This document shows, piece after piece, positions 7,535-17,140 of a DNA stretch of 64,000 bases. Source of the stretch: Hyphomicrobium methylovorum (GTDB lineage: Bacteria > Pseudomonadota > Alphaproteobacteria > Rhizobiales > Hyphomicrobiaceae); assembly GCF_013626205.1 (NCBI RefSeq), contig NZ_QHJE01000001.1, positions 3,328,501 to 3,392,500 of the forward strand. Direction: 5' to 3'. Below the pieces are notes generated by a model that worked only from the letters and a program-made list of their open reading frames with translations, made no database searches and had not been told where the DNA came from. The position numbers were made by a program, and so were the translations under genes. Positions within the stretch are counted from its first letter, which is position 1. The number at the start of each line of letters is the position of its first letter.

Positions 7535-9244
7535 ATGACCGATAAACCATCCAAAAACGAGTTCTTGAAGGAGCAGAGCAACTTTCTTCGCGGCACGATC
7601 GCGGAAGGGCTCTCAGTCGTCGAGTCTGGCGCGATCGCCGAAGAGGACAACCAGCTGATCAAGTTCCACGGCTCCTACATGCAGGATGACCGTGACGTGC
7701 GCGGCGAGCGCTCGAAGAAGAAGCTCGAAAAAGCGTTTTCGTTTATGATCCGCTTGCGCATTCCGGGCGGCCTCGTTACGGCGCCGCAGTGGTGCAAGCT
7801 CGACGATATCGCCACGACGTATGCGAACCATACGCTGCGCATCACGACGCGCGCGACGTTTCAGTTTCATGGTGTCATCAAGTCGAACCTGAAACGCACG
7901 ATGCAGGCAATCTACGATTGCGAGTTCGACACCATCGCGGCGTGCGGAGACGTCACGCGTGGCGTCATGTCGGTCGCCAATCCGTATCTGTCGAAAATTC
8001 ACCGTGAGGCTTACGAGATCGCCAAGCGGACGAGCCTGCACATGCTGCCGAAGACCAGCGCCTACACCGAGATCTGGCTGAACGGAAAGCCGATCCCCGG
8101 CAAGGAAGTCACGAGCCCGGAGAAAGAAACGATCTACGGATCGACCTATCTGCCGCGAAAATTCAAATTCGTGTTCGCGGTTCCGCCGGACAACGACGTC
8201 GACGTATTTGCACACGATTGCGGGTTCATCGCGATCGTGGAGAACGGCGAGCTCGTCGGCTGGAATGTCACCATCGGCGGCGGCATGGGCATGACCCACG
8301 GCGAACTCGAAACGTTTCCACGTCTTGGCGATGTGCTCGGGTTCTGCACGCACGAGCAGGCGATCGACGTCGCGGAAAAGATTGTGACCGTGCAACGTGA
8401 CTGGGGCAACCGCTCAAACAGGAAGCTCGCGCGCCTCAAATACACCGTGGAAGCGCACGGCCTCGATGCATTCCGCGCTGAGGTCAACAAGCGGCTCGGT
8501 TACGATCTGGGCGAAGCCCGTCCGTATAAGTTCGAACGCAACGGCGATCGCATGGGCTGGGTCCAGAGCGAGGACAAGAAGTGGCACCTCACGCTCTATA
8601 TCGAGAGCGGCCGGGTCAAGGACACGCCCGAGATGCAGCTTCGCACGGCCATCCGCAAAATTGCAGACCTAAACGTTTGCGATTTCGTGATGACGGCGAA
8701 CCAGAACCTGATTTTTGCCAACGTCAGTGCGCGGGCGAAACCGAAGATCGACCGGATCCTGGCGGATCACAACGTCTCGATCGAGACGTCTTCGGGGGCG
8801 CGCCGCAATAGCATCGCCTGCGTGGCGTTACCGACCTGCGCGCTGGCGCTTGCGGAAAGCGAGCGCTATCTGCCGACGATGCTGACGAAGCTTGAAGGCA
8901 TTCTGGCGAAGGCAGGGCTGACGGAAAAAGAAATCGTCGTGCGAATGACCGGATGCCCGAACGGTTGCGGTCGGCCGTATCTCGGTGAGATCGGTTTTGT
9001 GGGTCGGTCGCCGGGTCTCTACAACCTCTATCTCGGTGCAGCCTTCGACGGATCGCGCATGAATAAGCTCTATGCGCAGGACGTCGATGAAGCGCGGGCG
9101 TTGGCGTTGCTGGAGCCGATCATCCTGCGTTACGGCAAGGAACGCGAGGCGGGCGAGCATTTTGGCGACTTCGCGATTCGCGCCGGATATGTGAAGCCGA
9201 CACTGATCAGCAATCAATTCCATGCCGATGTGACACTGGCGTAA
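7535..9244 (+). CDS. cysI: Assimilatory sulfite reductase hemoprotein beta subunit
   Basis: CysI holds siroheme and a 4Fe-4S cluster and carries out the six-electron reduction of sulfite to sulfide. The 569-residue sequence has the duplicated nitrite/sulfite reductase repeat structure. The cluster ligands are CVALPTC and, further on, CPNGCG in VRMTGCPNGCGRPYLGEIGFVG. Family blocks FMIRLRIPGG and LRITTRATFQFHGV are also present. It follows cysJ by 72 bp. The partner CysJ makes the NADPH-dependent complex likely, rather than a ferredoxin-type enzyme. Confidence 0.95.
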   Translation: MTDKPSKNEFLKEQSNFLRGTIAEGLSVVESGAIAEEDNQLIKFHGSYMQDDRDVRGERSKKKLEKAFSFMIRLRIPGGLVTAPQWCKLDDIATTYANHTLRITTRATFQFHGVIKSNLKRTMQAIYDCEFDTIAACGDVTRGVMSVANPYLSKIHREAYEIAKRTSLHMLPKTSAYTEIWLNGKPIPGKEVTSPEKETIYGSTYLPRKFKFVFAVPPDNDVDVFAHDCGFIAIVENGELVGWNVTIGGGMGMTHGELETFPRLGDVLGFCTHEQAIDVAEKIVTVQRDWGNRSNRKLARLKYTVEAHGLDAFRAEVNKRLGYDLGEARPYKFERNGDRMGWVQSEDKKWHLTLYIESGRVKDTPEMQLRTAIRKIADLNVCDFVMTANQNLIFANVSARAKPKIDRILADHNVSIETSSGARRNSIACVALPTCALALAESERYLPTMLTKLEGILAKAGLTEKEIVVRMTGCPNGCGRPYLGEIGFVGRSPGLYNLYLGAAFDGSRMNKLYAQDVDEARALALLEPIILRYGKEREAGEHFGDFAIRAGYVKPTLISNQFHADVTLA

Positions 9245-9478
9245 GACGGGTAATACCGCCTGCGCACCATCCGTCGCCCAGCGCCTCCCTCGTTTGGCCC
9301 ACTTTTTCAACCTAGACTCGCGTGCATCCGATGATGCGCGCGGTCTTTGTGCGTCTATTCGGAGATCGGTGGCGCACAGTCTTCTTTCTCCCGCCGTTGA
9401 CCCAGGCGGCATGCGATCCGATACTTACGGTTGACCGATTTGCACTGCGGGGCGCCAAATCATCCGGCGGCGGAATAA

Positions 9479-10663
9479 ATGATGAGCAAGAGCCGTATTT
9501 GGCGACACGCCGCGGCAACGATCCTGATGGTGGCGGCTGCGTTCCTGGCAACGGCAGCGGCGGCGCAGGATGGACGCATTCCGATCAAGGCGCCGCGCGC
9601 GCTGCTGATCGACGCCGAAAGTGGGGCGACGCTTTTTCAACAGAACGCCGACGAACTCGCGCCGCCTGCCAGTATGAGCAAGCTGATGACGCTTGCTGTG
9701 CTCTTCCGGGCGATGAAGGAAGGCCGCATCAAGCCGACCGACGAATTCGTCATGAGCGTGAATGCCTGGCGGAACGGCGGCGCGCCCTCCGGCACGTCCG
9801 CGATGATGGTGCCGGTGAACACCAAGGCCACCGTCGATGAATTGATCCGCGGGATCATCATCCAATCCGGCAATGACGCGGCCATGTGTATCGCGGAAGG
9901 TATGGCGGGGAGCGAAGCGGCCTTCGCCAAACTCATGGCCGAAGAGGCGCGCCGCATCGGTCTCACCAAATCGACATTCGCGAACGCGACGGGTTTGTCC
10001 GATCCGCATCACCTGATGACGGCGCGCGATCTCGCAACGCTCGCGCGGTATCTGATCGAAGAATATCCCGAGCAGTATAAAATCTTCGGCGAAAGAGAAT
10101 TCCGGTATCGCAAGCACCGCTTCTTCAACCGCAATCCGCTGCTTGCGTTGAGTGTTGGGGCGGACGGGCTAAAGACGGGACACACGTCTGAAGCTGGTTA
10201 TGGACTTGTTGGCTCCGCCGTCCAGGACGGCAAACGTCTGATCGTCGTGGTTAGCGGTCTGGAAAGGGCTGACTATCGCCGGGACGATGCCGCCAAGCTT
10301 CTCGATTGGGGGTTCAAGTCGTTCAATGCCGTGCGTCTCTACGATGCCAATGAGGTTGTTGGGCAGGCGCGGGTGTGGGGCGGCAAGACCTGGTATGTGC
10401 CGCTGGCGCCGAAAGACGACGTCATGTTCACCGTGCCGAAAACTCCGGCCAATCAGCGGATTTCGGCAGAAATTGTCTACAAGGCGCCGCTGAAACCGCC
10501 GGTTCGGAAGGGCGAGCAGGTTGCGATGCTGAAACTTTCGAGTTCCTCGAGTTCATCCACGGAAGTGCCCCTCTATGCCACGGAGGATGTGCCCAATGGT
10601 GGCATTATCCGGCAGGGCGTAGATTCACTTGTGCTAATGGCTTTGCGCAGGCTGGCGTTCTAG
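9479..10663 (+). CDS. D-alanyl-D-alanine carboxypeptidase (PBP5/6 family, peptidase S11)
   Basis: This periplasmic enzyme trims the terminal D-Ala from peptidoglycan pentapeptides. The 394-residue precursor has a signal peptide (about residues 1-29). The penicillin-binding motifs are SMSK (S65, K68), SGN in QSGNDAAM, and KTG in LKTGHTSEAG. A C-terminal PBP5_C domain follows, but a terminal amphipathic anchor is not obvious. A run of seven serines lies near the C-terminus (LKLSSSSSSS). The dacF/dacC/dacA assignment cannot be settled from sequence. tmk starts 28 bp downstream, so transcription may be shared. Confidence 0.9.
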   Translation: MMSKSRIWRHAAATILMVAAAFLATAAAAQDGRIPIKAPRALLIDAESGATLFQQNADELAPPASMSKLMTLAVLFRAMKEGRIKPTDEFVMSVNAWRNGGAPSGTSAMMVPVNTKATVDELIRGIIIQSGNDAAMCIAEGMAGSEAAFAKLMAEEARRIGLTKSTFANATGLSDPHHLMTARDLATLARYLIEEYPEQYKIFGEREFRYRKHRFFNRNPLLALSVGADGLKTGHTSEAGYGLVGSAVQDGKRLIVVVSGLERADYRRDDAAKLLDWGFKSFNAVRLYDANEVVGQARVWGGKTWYVPLAPKDDVMFTVPKTPANQRISAEIVYKAPLKPPVRKGEQVAMLKLSSSSSSSTEVPLYATEDVPNGGIIRQGVDSLVLMALRRLAF

Positions 10664-10691
10664 GATAGGCCGCCAAAGATCAGGGCGAGCC

Positions 10692-11321
10692 ATGCAACGC
10701 GGAAAATTCATTACATTCGAAGGCGGCGAAGGCGCCGGCAAGTCCACGCAAGCCAAGCGGCTTGCGGAACGCTTGGGGCGTCTCAATATCCCCGCGCTTG
10801 TTACGCGGGAGCCTGGCGGCACACCCGTCGGCGAGGATGTTCGCGCGCTCATTCTGAAGGACAGGCCGACCGACCCTGTCACAGAACTGTTGCTGTTCGT
10901 AGCGGCGCGCGCGGAACACGTTACGTCTGTCATCCGGCCTGCACTGGATGAGGGGACGTGGGTCATCTCAGACCGCTTCATAGATTCGACGCGCGTGTAT
11001 CAGGGCAAGCGTTACGGTCTTGAACCGGAGTTCATCCGGCAGCTTGAACGCTACACGGTCGCGCCGGATTATCCTGACCTGACACTGATCCTCGATCTTC
11101 CCGCGAGCGCGGGCGTTGAGCGGGCACGGCAGCGCGGCGCGCTCTCACGCTATGACGCCGAGCGCCTCGAAACGCACGAGCGGTTGCGCGAAGGCTTCCT
11201 CGAGATTGCGACGGAAGAGCCTGAGCGGTGTGTCCTGATCGACGGCAGCCTGCCGTTGTCGAGCGTCGAAACAGCCGTCTGGCAGGCCGTGTCGGCGCAT
11301 CTTCTGGCCGAGGCGAAGTAA
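10692..11321 (+). CDS. tmk: Thymidylate kinase
   Basis: Tmk phosphorylates dTMP to dTDP. The 209-residue protein has the P-loop EGGEGAGKST near the N-terminus, the DR(F/Y/H)-type motif SDRFIDSTRVYQGK, and the REPGGTP motif. Length is normal. The stop overlaps the start of holB by one base (TAATG), so translation is coupled. The tmk-holB-metG-tatD order is common in proteobacteria. Confidence 0.96.
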   Translation: MQRGKFITFEGGEGAGKSTQAKRLAERLGRLNIPALVTREPGGTPVGEDVRALILKDRPTDPVTELLLFVAARAEHVTSVIRPALDEGTWVISDRFIDSTRVYQGKRYGLEPEFIRQLERYTVAPDYPDLTLILDLPASAGVERARQRGALSRYDAERLETHERLREGFLEIATEEPERCVLIDGSLPLSSVETAVWQAVSAHLLAEAK

Positions 11322-12442
11322 TGGCGCGCCAGCCCGTGGCCGCCGATACGGAGGTGCTGCCTGAAGCCGACCGGCTCGAAGGCTTTCCGCACCCGCGCGA
11401 GACGGCTGCACTGATCGGTCAGGACGCGGCGCTCAACGTTCTTTCGGAAGCGTTTCAAAGCGGACGGATGCATCATGGCTGGCTCATCGCGGGGCCATCG
11501 GGTATCGGCAAAGCAACGCTGGCTTATAAAATCGCGCGCATGATCCTGGCGCGGCCTGAAGAGCGTGATCTCTTTGGCGACGGCTTGAGCATCGAACCCG
11601 GATCGCCAACCGACCGGCAAGTTCGTGCGCTGTCGCATCCGGGGCTTCTGCTCTTGCGGCGAACCTACGACGTCAAGACAAAGCGCTTCGCCCAGCGCCT
11701 CCCGATCGACGAAGTGCGACGGCTGCGCGGCTTCCTGGCGCTCAGCGCGGAGGGAGAGAACTGGCGCGTCGTGATCGTGGATAGCGCCGACGATCTCAAT
11801 CTCAATTCCGCAAACGCGCTTCTCAAATCGCTCGAGGAGCCGCCAGCGCGCACCGTCTTCCTCATCCTGACATCCGCACCCGGACGCCTTCTGCCGACGA
11901 TCCGATCGCGCTGCCGTGTCGTGTCGCTGGCGCCGCTTGGCGATCAGGATCTCATCCGCGCAACGGAACAGGCGTTGACGGCAGCGGAGAAGCCGTTGCC
12001 GGATGAAGCGGCCTGGCAGGGGTTGCTGGCTGTGGCCGACGGCAGCGTTGGCCGTGCGCTCAGCATGATCGAAGGCGGAGGGCTGGCGCTCAAAGGACGG
12101 ATCGACGGAATCCTGAAGGCGCTCCCCAAGCTCGACCTCAAGGCGGTTCATGCGCTGGGCGACGATCTGCAGTCGCAGGCCAATACGCCGAAATTCGAAC
12201 TTTTCTTCGATCTCTACCAATCGCGCCTGGCGCGGCTAATTGCGGCGCAGGCGACCGGCCAGGGCGCGCCGGACGACATCTCGCTTGCCGGGCGGATCAT
12301 CGGGCCTGACCGCCTTGCCACTTTCGCCGAGCTATGGGAAACAACGGCACGCGACAAGGCCGATGCCAACTCCCTCAATCTTGACAGGAAATTGCTGATC
12401 GTCGGCAGTTTCGCGCGTCTTGAGGCCGCGAGCCGCCGCTGA
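11321..12442 (+). CDS. holB: DNA polymerase III delta' subunit
   Basis: The delta' subunit belongs to the clamp-loader complex. The 373-residue protein has an AAA+ fold with P-loop [24 protein letters not shown] (the Walker B/SRC-side helix typical of delta') and an SRC-type motif RSRCR. I take the ATG at 11321 that overlaps the tmk stop; an upstream extension inside tmk is not credible. Residues ~80-120 include an alphaproteobacterial insertion before the [11 protein letters not shown] segment. Confidence 0.93.
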   Translation: MARQPVAADTEVLPEADRLEGFPHPRETAALIGQDAALNVLSEAFQSGRMHHGWLIAGPSGIGKATLAYKIARMILARPEERDLFGDGLSIEPGSPTDRQVRALSHPGLLLLRRTYDVKTKRFAQRLPIDEVRRLRGFLALSAEGENWRVVIVDSADDLNLNSANALLKSLEEPPARTVFLILTSAPGRLLPTIRSRCRVVSLAPLGDQDLIRATEQALTAAEKPLPDEAAWQGLLAVADGSVGRALSMIEGGGLALKGRIDGILKALPKLDLKAVHALGDDLQSQANTPKFELFFDLYQSRLARLIAAQATGQGAPDDISLAGRIIGPDRLATFAELWETTARDKADANSLNLDRKLLIVGSFARLEAASRR

Positions 12443-12491
12443 CGTGGTGGCCGCCGCGGTTGTTACCGACAATCGAAAGGACGCCCCCCGC

Positions 12492-14030
12492 GTGCCGGAT
12501 AAATATTACATCTCGACGCCGATTTTCTATCCGAACGGCAAGCCGCACATCGGACACGCCTATACCGTGATCGCGAGCGATACGCTGGCGCGTTTCGAGC
12601 GCCTCGACGGCAAAGACGTATTCTTTCTTTCCGGTACCGACGAGCACGGCCTCAAAATGCAGCAGGCGGCCGAAGCGGAAGGTATTTCCCCGCAGCAGCT
12701 TGCCGACCGGAACTCGGCAATCTTTCGCGCGATGATCGAAGCCGTGGGCGGGTCGAACGATGAGTTCATCCGCACCACAGAAAAACGTCACTTTGAATCG
12801 TGTCAGGCCATCTGGAAAAAGATGGCAGACAATGGCGATATCTATCTTGGCAGTTACGGCGGCTGGTATTCGGTGCGCCAGGAAGCCTACTTCGACGAGA
12901 AGGAAACGATCGTCGGAGAGGACGGCGTTCGCCGTGAGCCGCTCGGCTCGCCCGTCGAATGGACGGAGGAAGAAAGCTACTTCTTCCGCTTGTCGGCTTA
13001 TCAGGACAAGCTCACCGCGCTCTATGAAAGCAATCCTGATTTCGTCGGCCCGCAAGAACGCTTGAACGAGGTTGCAAGTTTTGTGCGTTCGGGCCTCCGG
13101 GATCTGTCGATTTCACGCGCGAGCTTCAATTGGGGTGTACCCGTTCCAGGCGACGACAAGCACGTCATGTACGTGTGGGTTGATGCGCTGACGAACTATC
13201 TGACGGGTGCCGGTTATCCCGATACGTCCAGCCCCAAGTTCAAGCGCTGGCCCGCCGACGTTCATATGATCGGCAAGGATATCGTGCGCTTTCACGCGGT
13301 CTATTGGCCTGCGTTTTTGATGTCAGCCGGGATTGAGCTGCCGAAGCGCGTGTTCGCGCACGGGTTCCTGTTCAATCGCGGGGAGAAGATGTCGAAGTCG
13401 GTCGGCAACGTCGTCGATCCGTTCGATCTCGTGAAAACATTCGGCCGTGATGCGTTGCGCTATTTCTTTCTGCGCGAAGTTGCGTTTGGCCAGGATGGCA
13501 GTTATTCGCCCGAAGTCATCATCAACCGGATCAACGCCGATCTCGCGAACAACCTCGGCAATCTGGCGCAGCGTTCGCTGTCGATGATCTACAAGAATTG
13601 CGACGGCAAAATTCCTGAGCCGGGCGAATTCACCGCCGAAGACCGCGCCGTTCTCGATGCGACGGATGCGCTCTATGCCGTGGCACGGCGAGAGATGGAT
13701 CAGCAGGCGATCTCGAAATATCTCGACGCGGTTTGGGGCGTCATCGCTGACGTCAACCGCTACTTCGCGGCCGAGGAGCCGTGGGCGAAGAAGAAGACCG
13801 ATCCGGCGCGGATGGCGACAATCCTTTATGTTACCGCAGAGACGGTGCGCCAGTTCGCGATCCTTGCGCAGCCCGTGATGCCCGAAAGCGCGGAGAAGCT
13901 TCTCGATCTGCTCGCTGTGCCGAACAATGGGCGCACATTTGCCAGCCTCGGCGCAGCAGGCCGTCTGACGGCCGGTATTTCAATACCGGAGCCGCAGGGC
14001 GTGTTTCCGCGTTACGTTGAACCCGCTTGA
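12492..14030 (+). CDS. metG: Methionyl-tRNA synthetase
   Basis: MetG charges tRNA-Met. The protein is 512 residues from the GTG at 12492, chosen because homologues begin just before [22 protein letters not shown] and an AAGGA lies ten bases upstream; a longer frame would overlap holB. The class I signatures are HIGH (PHIGHAYT) and KMSKS ([13 protein letters not shown]). The protein lacks the C-terminal dimerisation domain of the long E. coli-type enzyme, as is normal in alphaproteobacteria. Confidence 0.95.
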   Translation: MPDKYYISTPIFYPNGKPHIGHAYTVIASDTLARFERLDGKDVFFLSGTDEHGLKMQQAAEAEGISPQQLADRNSAIFRAMIEAVGGSNDEFIRTTEKRHFESCQAIWKKMADNGDIYLGSYGGWYSVRQEAYFDEKETIVGEDGVRREPLGSPVEWTEEESYFFRLSAYQDKLTALYESNPDFVGPQERLNEVASFVRSGLRDLSISRASFNWGVPVPGDDKHVMYVWVDALTNYLTGAGYPDTSSPKFKRWPADVHMIGKDIVRFHAVYWPAFLMSAGIELPKRVFAHGFLFNRGEKMSKSVGNVVDPFDLVKTFGRDALRYFFLREVAFGQDGSYSPEVIINRINADLANNLGNLAQRSLSMIYKNCDGKIPEPGEFTAEDRAVLDATDALYAVARREMDQQAISKYLDAVWGVIADVNRYFAAEEPWAKKKTDPARMATILYVTAETVRQFAILAQPVMPESAEKLLDLLAVPNNGRTFASLGAAGRLTAGISIPEPQGVFPRYVEPA

Positions 14031-14080
14031 GGACAACGCGACGCAGAACCGGGACGACATTAAGAAAGTAAACTCATTCG

Positions 14081-14893
14081 ATGCTCGTCGATCATCATTG
14101 CCATCTCGATTTTCCTGATTTTGCCCCGGAACTCGATCAGGTCGTTGCGCGCGCTCACGAAGCGGGCGTCGGCACGATGGTGACGATCTCGACGCGTATT
14201 CGTCAGTTCGACAAGGTGCTGGGCGTTGCCGAGCGGTTCGACAACGTCTGGTGCTCGGTCGGCACGCATCCGCACAATGCGCACGAAGAACTCGATATTC
14301 CGCTGGAGCGGATCATCGAGCTGACGCGGCATCCGAAGGTCGTATCGGTGGGTGAAGCGGGTCTCGATTATCACTACCAGCATTCAACGCCCGCGGCGCA
14401 GGCGGAAGGTTTCCGCCGGCATATCGCAGCGGCGCGTGAAACCGGTTTGCCGCTCGAAATTCATACGCGCGATGCAGACGCCGATACGATCGCCATTCTC
14501 GAAGACGAGCATGCACGCGGAGCGTTTCCGGCAGTGCTGCACTGTTTCACGGGCGGGCGGGAACTCGCGATGCGCGCGCTCGATCTCGGGCTCTATGTGT
14601 CGTTCAGCGGCGTCATCACCTTCAAGAAGTCGGAGCCTCTGCGCGAGATTGCGCGCGATGTTCCGCTTGATCGACTGCTTGTCGAAACGGACGCGCCCTT
14701 CCTTGCGCCGGATCCTTTCCGGGGGAGGCGCAACGAGCCCGCATATGTCGCGCGGACGGCATCTGTGCTTGCCGGGATCAAGGGCGTCTCCAATGACGGG
14801 ATTGCAGCGGCCACGACCGAGAATTTCTTTCGGCTTTACGGCAAGGCGAAGCGTCCCGTGTCTGAACTTGCCGGAGGACCAGGAGCGGCATGA
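14081..14893 (+). CDS. TatD-family metal-dependent hydrolase (YcfH-type DNase)
   Basis: This is a TIM-barrel amidohydrolase of the TatD family, which includes metal-dependent 3'-5' nucleases. The 270-residue protein has the N-terminal metal motif HHCHLDF, GEAGLDYHY with the bridging Glu, the IHTRDAD histidine, HCFTGG, and the C-terminal ETDAPFLAP. Length is usual. It overlaps the next gene by 4 bp. The position downstream of metG matches E. coli ycfH and supports orthology with that group rather than with tatD itself. Confidence 0.92.
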   Translation: MLVDHHCHLDFPDFAPELDQVVARAHEAGVGTMVTISTRIRQFDKVLGVAERFDNVWCSVGTHPHNAHEELDIPLERIIELTRHPKVVSVGEAGLDYHYQHSTPAAQAEGFRRHIAAARETGLPLEIHTRDADADTIAILEDEHARGAFPAVLHCFTGGRELAMRALDLGLYVSFSGVITFKKSEPLREIARDVPLDRLLVETDAPFLAPDPFRGRRNEPAYVARTASVLAGIKGVSNDGIAAATTENFFRLYGKAKRPVSELAGGPGAA

Positions 14894-15687
14894 ACTACAA
14901 ATGCACCATCCTTGGGTGTGGCTCCTCGGGTGGCGTGCCGCGCGTCGGAATGAACTGGGGTGCGTGCGATCCGGCCAACTCTAAAAACCGTCGTCTCAGG
15001 TGCTCGCTGCTGGTCGAGCGCAACGGTGCCGAAGGGCAAACGTCTGTTCTGATCGACACGTCGCCTGATTTTCGCGCGCAGATCCTTACGACGCGGACGA
15101 CGACACTAGATGGCGTTCTCTATACGCACGATCATGCAGACCATACGCACGGAATTGATGATCTCCGCATGATCGCGTTCGCGATGCGGCGACGTGTGAA
15201 CGTGTATTTCGACGAGGCGACCCGCGCGAGCCTCATGACGCGCTTCGGATATTGCTTCGAGACGCCAGAGGGATCGCCCTATATGCCCATTCTCAATGGG
15301 CATCTGATCGATGGCATTCAGCCCATCGTTATCGAAGGCGCTGGCGGTCCGATTTCCGCGCAGCCGATCCTGCAGCAGCACGGGTCAATCCCGTCGCTCG
15401 GATTCCGCTTCGGTAATTTTGCGTATTCGCCAGACGTCAGTGATTTGCCAGACTCGTCGCTACCCCTTCTCGAAGGGCTCGACGTCTGGATCGTCGATGC
15501 GTTGCGCTACACGCCGCATGAGAGTCATTTCAGCGTGAAGCAGGCGCTCAAATGGGTGGAGCGGTTGAAGCCGAAGCGGACGATCCTGACGCACATGACG
15601 AGCGAACTCGACTACGACACGCTGCTGCGCGAATTGCCAGCCGGAGTCGAACCGGCATACGACGGAATGACGATACAATTCGATTGA
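14890..15687 (+). CDS. MBL-fold metallohydrolase (PhnP-like)
   Basis: The 265-residue protein has the metallo-beta-lactamase metal motif THDHADHTHGIDDLR (HxHxDH), preceded by LIDTSPDFRAQ and an N-terminal LGCGSSGGVPR. The latter is typical of the PhnP/YcbJ-like phosphodiesterase group. No other phosphonate gene is nearby, so a cyclic-phosphate substrate as for PhnP is unproven. It ends the tmk-holB-metG-tatD run with an ATGA overlap and is convergent with the DUF930 gene. Confidence 0.85.
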   Translation: MNYKCTILGCGSSGGVPRVGMNWGACDPANSKNRRLRCSLLVERNGAEGQTSVLIDTSPDFRAQILTTRTTTLDGVLYTHDHADHTHGIDDLRMIAFAMRRRVNVYFDEATRASLMTRFGYCFETPEGSPYMPILNGHLIDGIQPIVIEGAGGPISAQPILQQHGSIPSLGFRFGNFAYSPDVSDLPDSSLPLLEGLDVWIVDALRYTPHESHFSVKQALKWVERLKPKRTILTHMTSELDYDTLLRELPAGVEPAYDGMTIQFD

Positions 15688-15727
15688 ACTCGGCCAGCGC
15701 GACGCACTCTCTCAGTTCGGTATGCGC

Positions 15728-16132
15728 TTATTTCCAGAGGCCGTAGTCTTCCCATTTGTCTTCGGGAATTTCAGCACCAAGCTTGAAGTCAAACGACGTC
15801 GCGCGCATCTGGTCGTCGGTGACGGTGCACGTGTACTTCAGTTCGTACCAGTGATGGCCCGCTCGTACGGCAGCGCCATTCGCCGTCACCTTGTTGTCCT
15901 TGAAGTGCGCTGGCGACAGGCTGCCCGACTTCAGACGATCCACGCCCTTGAGTTTGGCGCCTTTGCGAACGGCTTCAATTCCGCGCATATTGCATGCCTG
16001 ATGCGCGCGCTCTTCAGGCTCGAGCTTCATCATCGCGCGATCCATATGCGTTTCCGCGATTGCTCCCGTCGCACCTGCAAGTGCACCTAACGTGGCCACG
16101 CAGACGGCCGTGTACATCGTCAACAAACGCAT
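15728..16132 (-). CDS. DUF930 domain protein, predicted exported
   Basis: This small protein of unknown function is restricted mainly to Hyphomicrobiales. From the ATG at 16132 it has 134 residues; GGGGAA lies eight bases upstream, while the in-frame ATG at 16153 has no such site. Residues 1-26 look like a signal peptide (MRLLTMYTAVCVATLGAL...GAIA). The DUF930 core is HQACNMRGIEA ... VTANGAAVRAGHHWYELKYTCTVTDD, with two cysteines that could pair. It stands alone and is convergent with the MBL gene. Confidence 0.8.
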   Translation of the reverse strand: MRLLTMYTAVCVATLGALAGATGAIAETHMDRAMMKLEPEERAHQACNMRGIEAVRKGAKLKGVDRLKSGSLSPAHFKDNKVTANGAAVRAGHHWYELKYTCTVTDDQMRATSFDFKLGAEIPEDKWEDYGLWK

Positions 16133-16308
16133 TCGGACTTCCCCAATTCCCATGTTCTCACGGCCTCAATAGCAAGCCGCTGCCGCCCCCCGACGACACT
16201 CATCAAAACACGCGTGCATGTGTCCTCAATGAGGCAAAAACTGCAAGCGCAGAATCTTCTTCGTTATGCTGCGCTGCGTCAGTACGTGCAAATGCGACGT
16301 AGGCTGAT

Positions 16309-17097
16309 TTATACGTCGGCGTTTGCTACGCCGATATCGGACGTCTGTTCACCGCTGTGCCGTGATGCGCGCCATTGCCGAAAGTTTATGACATTGCCGT
16401 TGCCGGTATACGCGGGCGAGGCGAGCTCGAGGAAGAGCGGCACGAGGTCTGCCGGTAACGGAAGTTTCGATTCATCCTCACCCGGAAATGCCTTGGCGCG
16501 CATTTGCGTGCGCGTTGCGCCAGGATTGATGAGGTTGGCGCGAACATTTGTATTCGTCAGTTCCTCAGCCCACGTCTTCACCATTGCCTCAAGGCCCGCC
16601 TTCGACGCGGAATAAGCGCCCCAGTACGCATACTTGCCGCTTGCCGCGCCCGAAGTGACGAAGACGGCTCGTCCGGCGTCCGACAGCTTCAACAGCGGAT
16701 CGAGCGTGCGGATGAGGCGCCAGTTGGCATTGAGATTGATGTCGATGGTTGCGAGAAACCCGTCCTCAGTCGTGTGGCCCAGCGGTGAAAGCGGACCGAG
16801 GATGCCTGCGTTGGCGACGAGGATGTCGAGCTTCTGCCAGCGCTGATAGATGGTCGGGCCAAGCTGGTCGATGCGATCGCCCTTGCGCAGATCAAGTTGG
16901 AGAAGCGTTGCCGCGCCGCCCGCTGCCTGGATCTCATCATCGAGGCTTTCAAGTCCGCCGAGCGAACGCGCGGTGATGATGACGTGCGCGCCTGCTTTCG
17001 CGAGACCGAGTGCGACGGCACGGCCGATGCCGCGTGACGCTCCTGTAACAAGCGCGGTGCGTCCGCTGAGGCCGGCATGAACGGTGCTGTCGGTCAT
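16309..17097 (-). CDS. Short-chain dehydrogenase/reductase (SDR) family oxidoreductase
   Basis: This is a classical SDR of about 262 residues. It has the NAD(P)-binding motif TGASRGIG, NAG (VANAGILG), and the catalytic Ser-Tyr-Lys in TSGAASGKYAYWGAYSASKAG. The ATG at 17097 is preferred to the TTG at 17100. It lies 43 bp downstream of purF on the same strand, an arrangement seen in several alphaproteobacteria. The substrate cannot be inferred. Confidence 0.87.
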   Translation of the reverse strand: MTDSTVHAGLSGRTALVTGASRGIGRAVALGLAKAGAHVIITARSLGGLESLDDEIQAAGGAATLLQLDLRKGDRIDQLGPTIYQRWQKLDILVANAGILGPLSPLGHTTEDGFLATIDINLNANWRLIRTLDPLLKLSDAGRAVFVTSGAASGKYAYWGAYSASKAGLEAMVKTWAEELTNTNVRANLINPGATRTQMRAKAFPGEDESKLPLPADLVPLFLELASPAYTGNGNVINFRQWRASRHSGEQTSDIGVANADV

Positions 17098-17140
17098 CAA
17101 AGGTACTCAGAACTCGGTTGGCCGAACGCCTGTCCGCTCG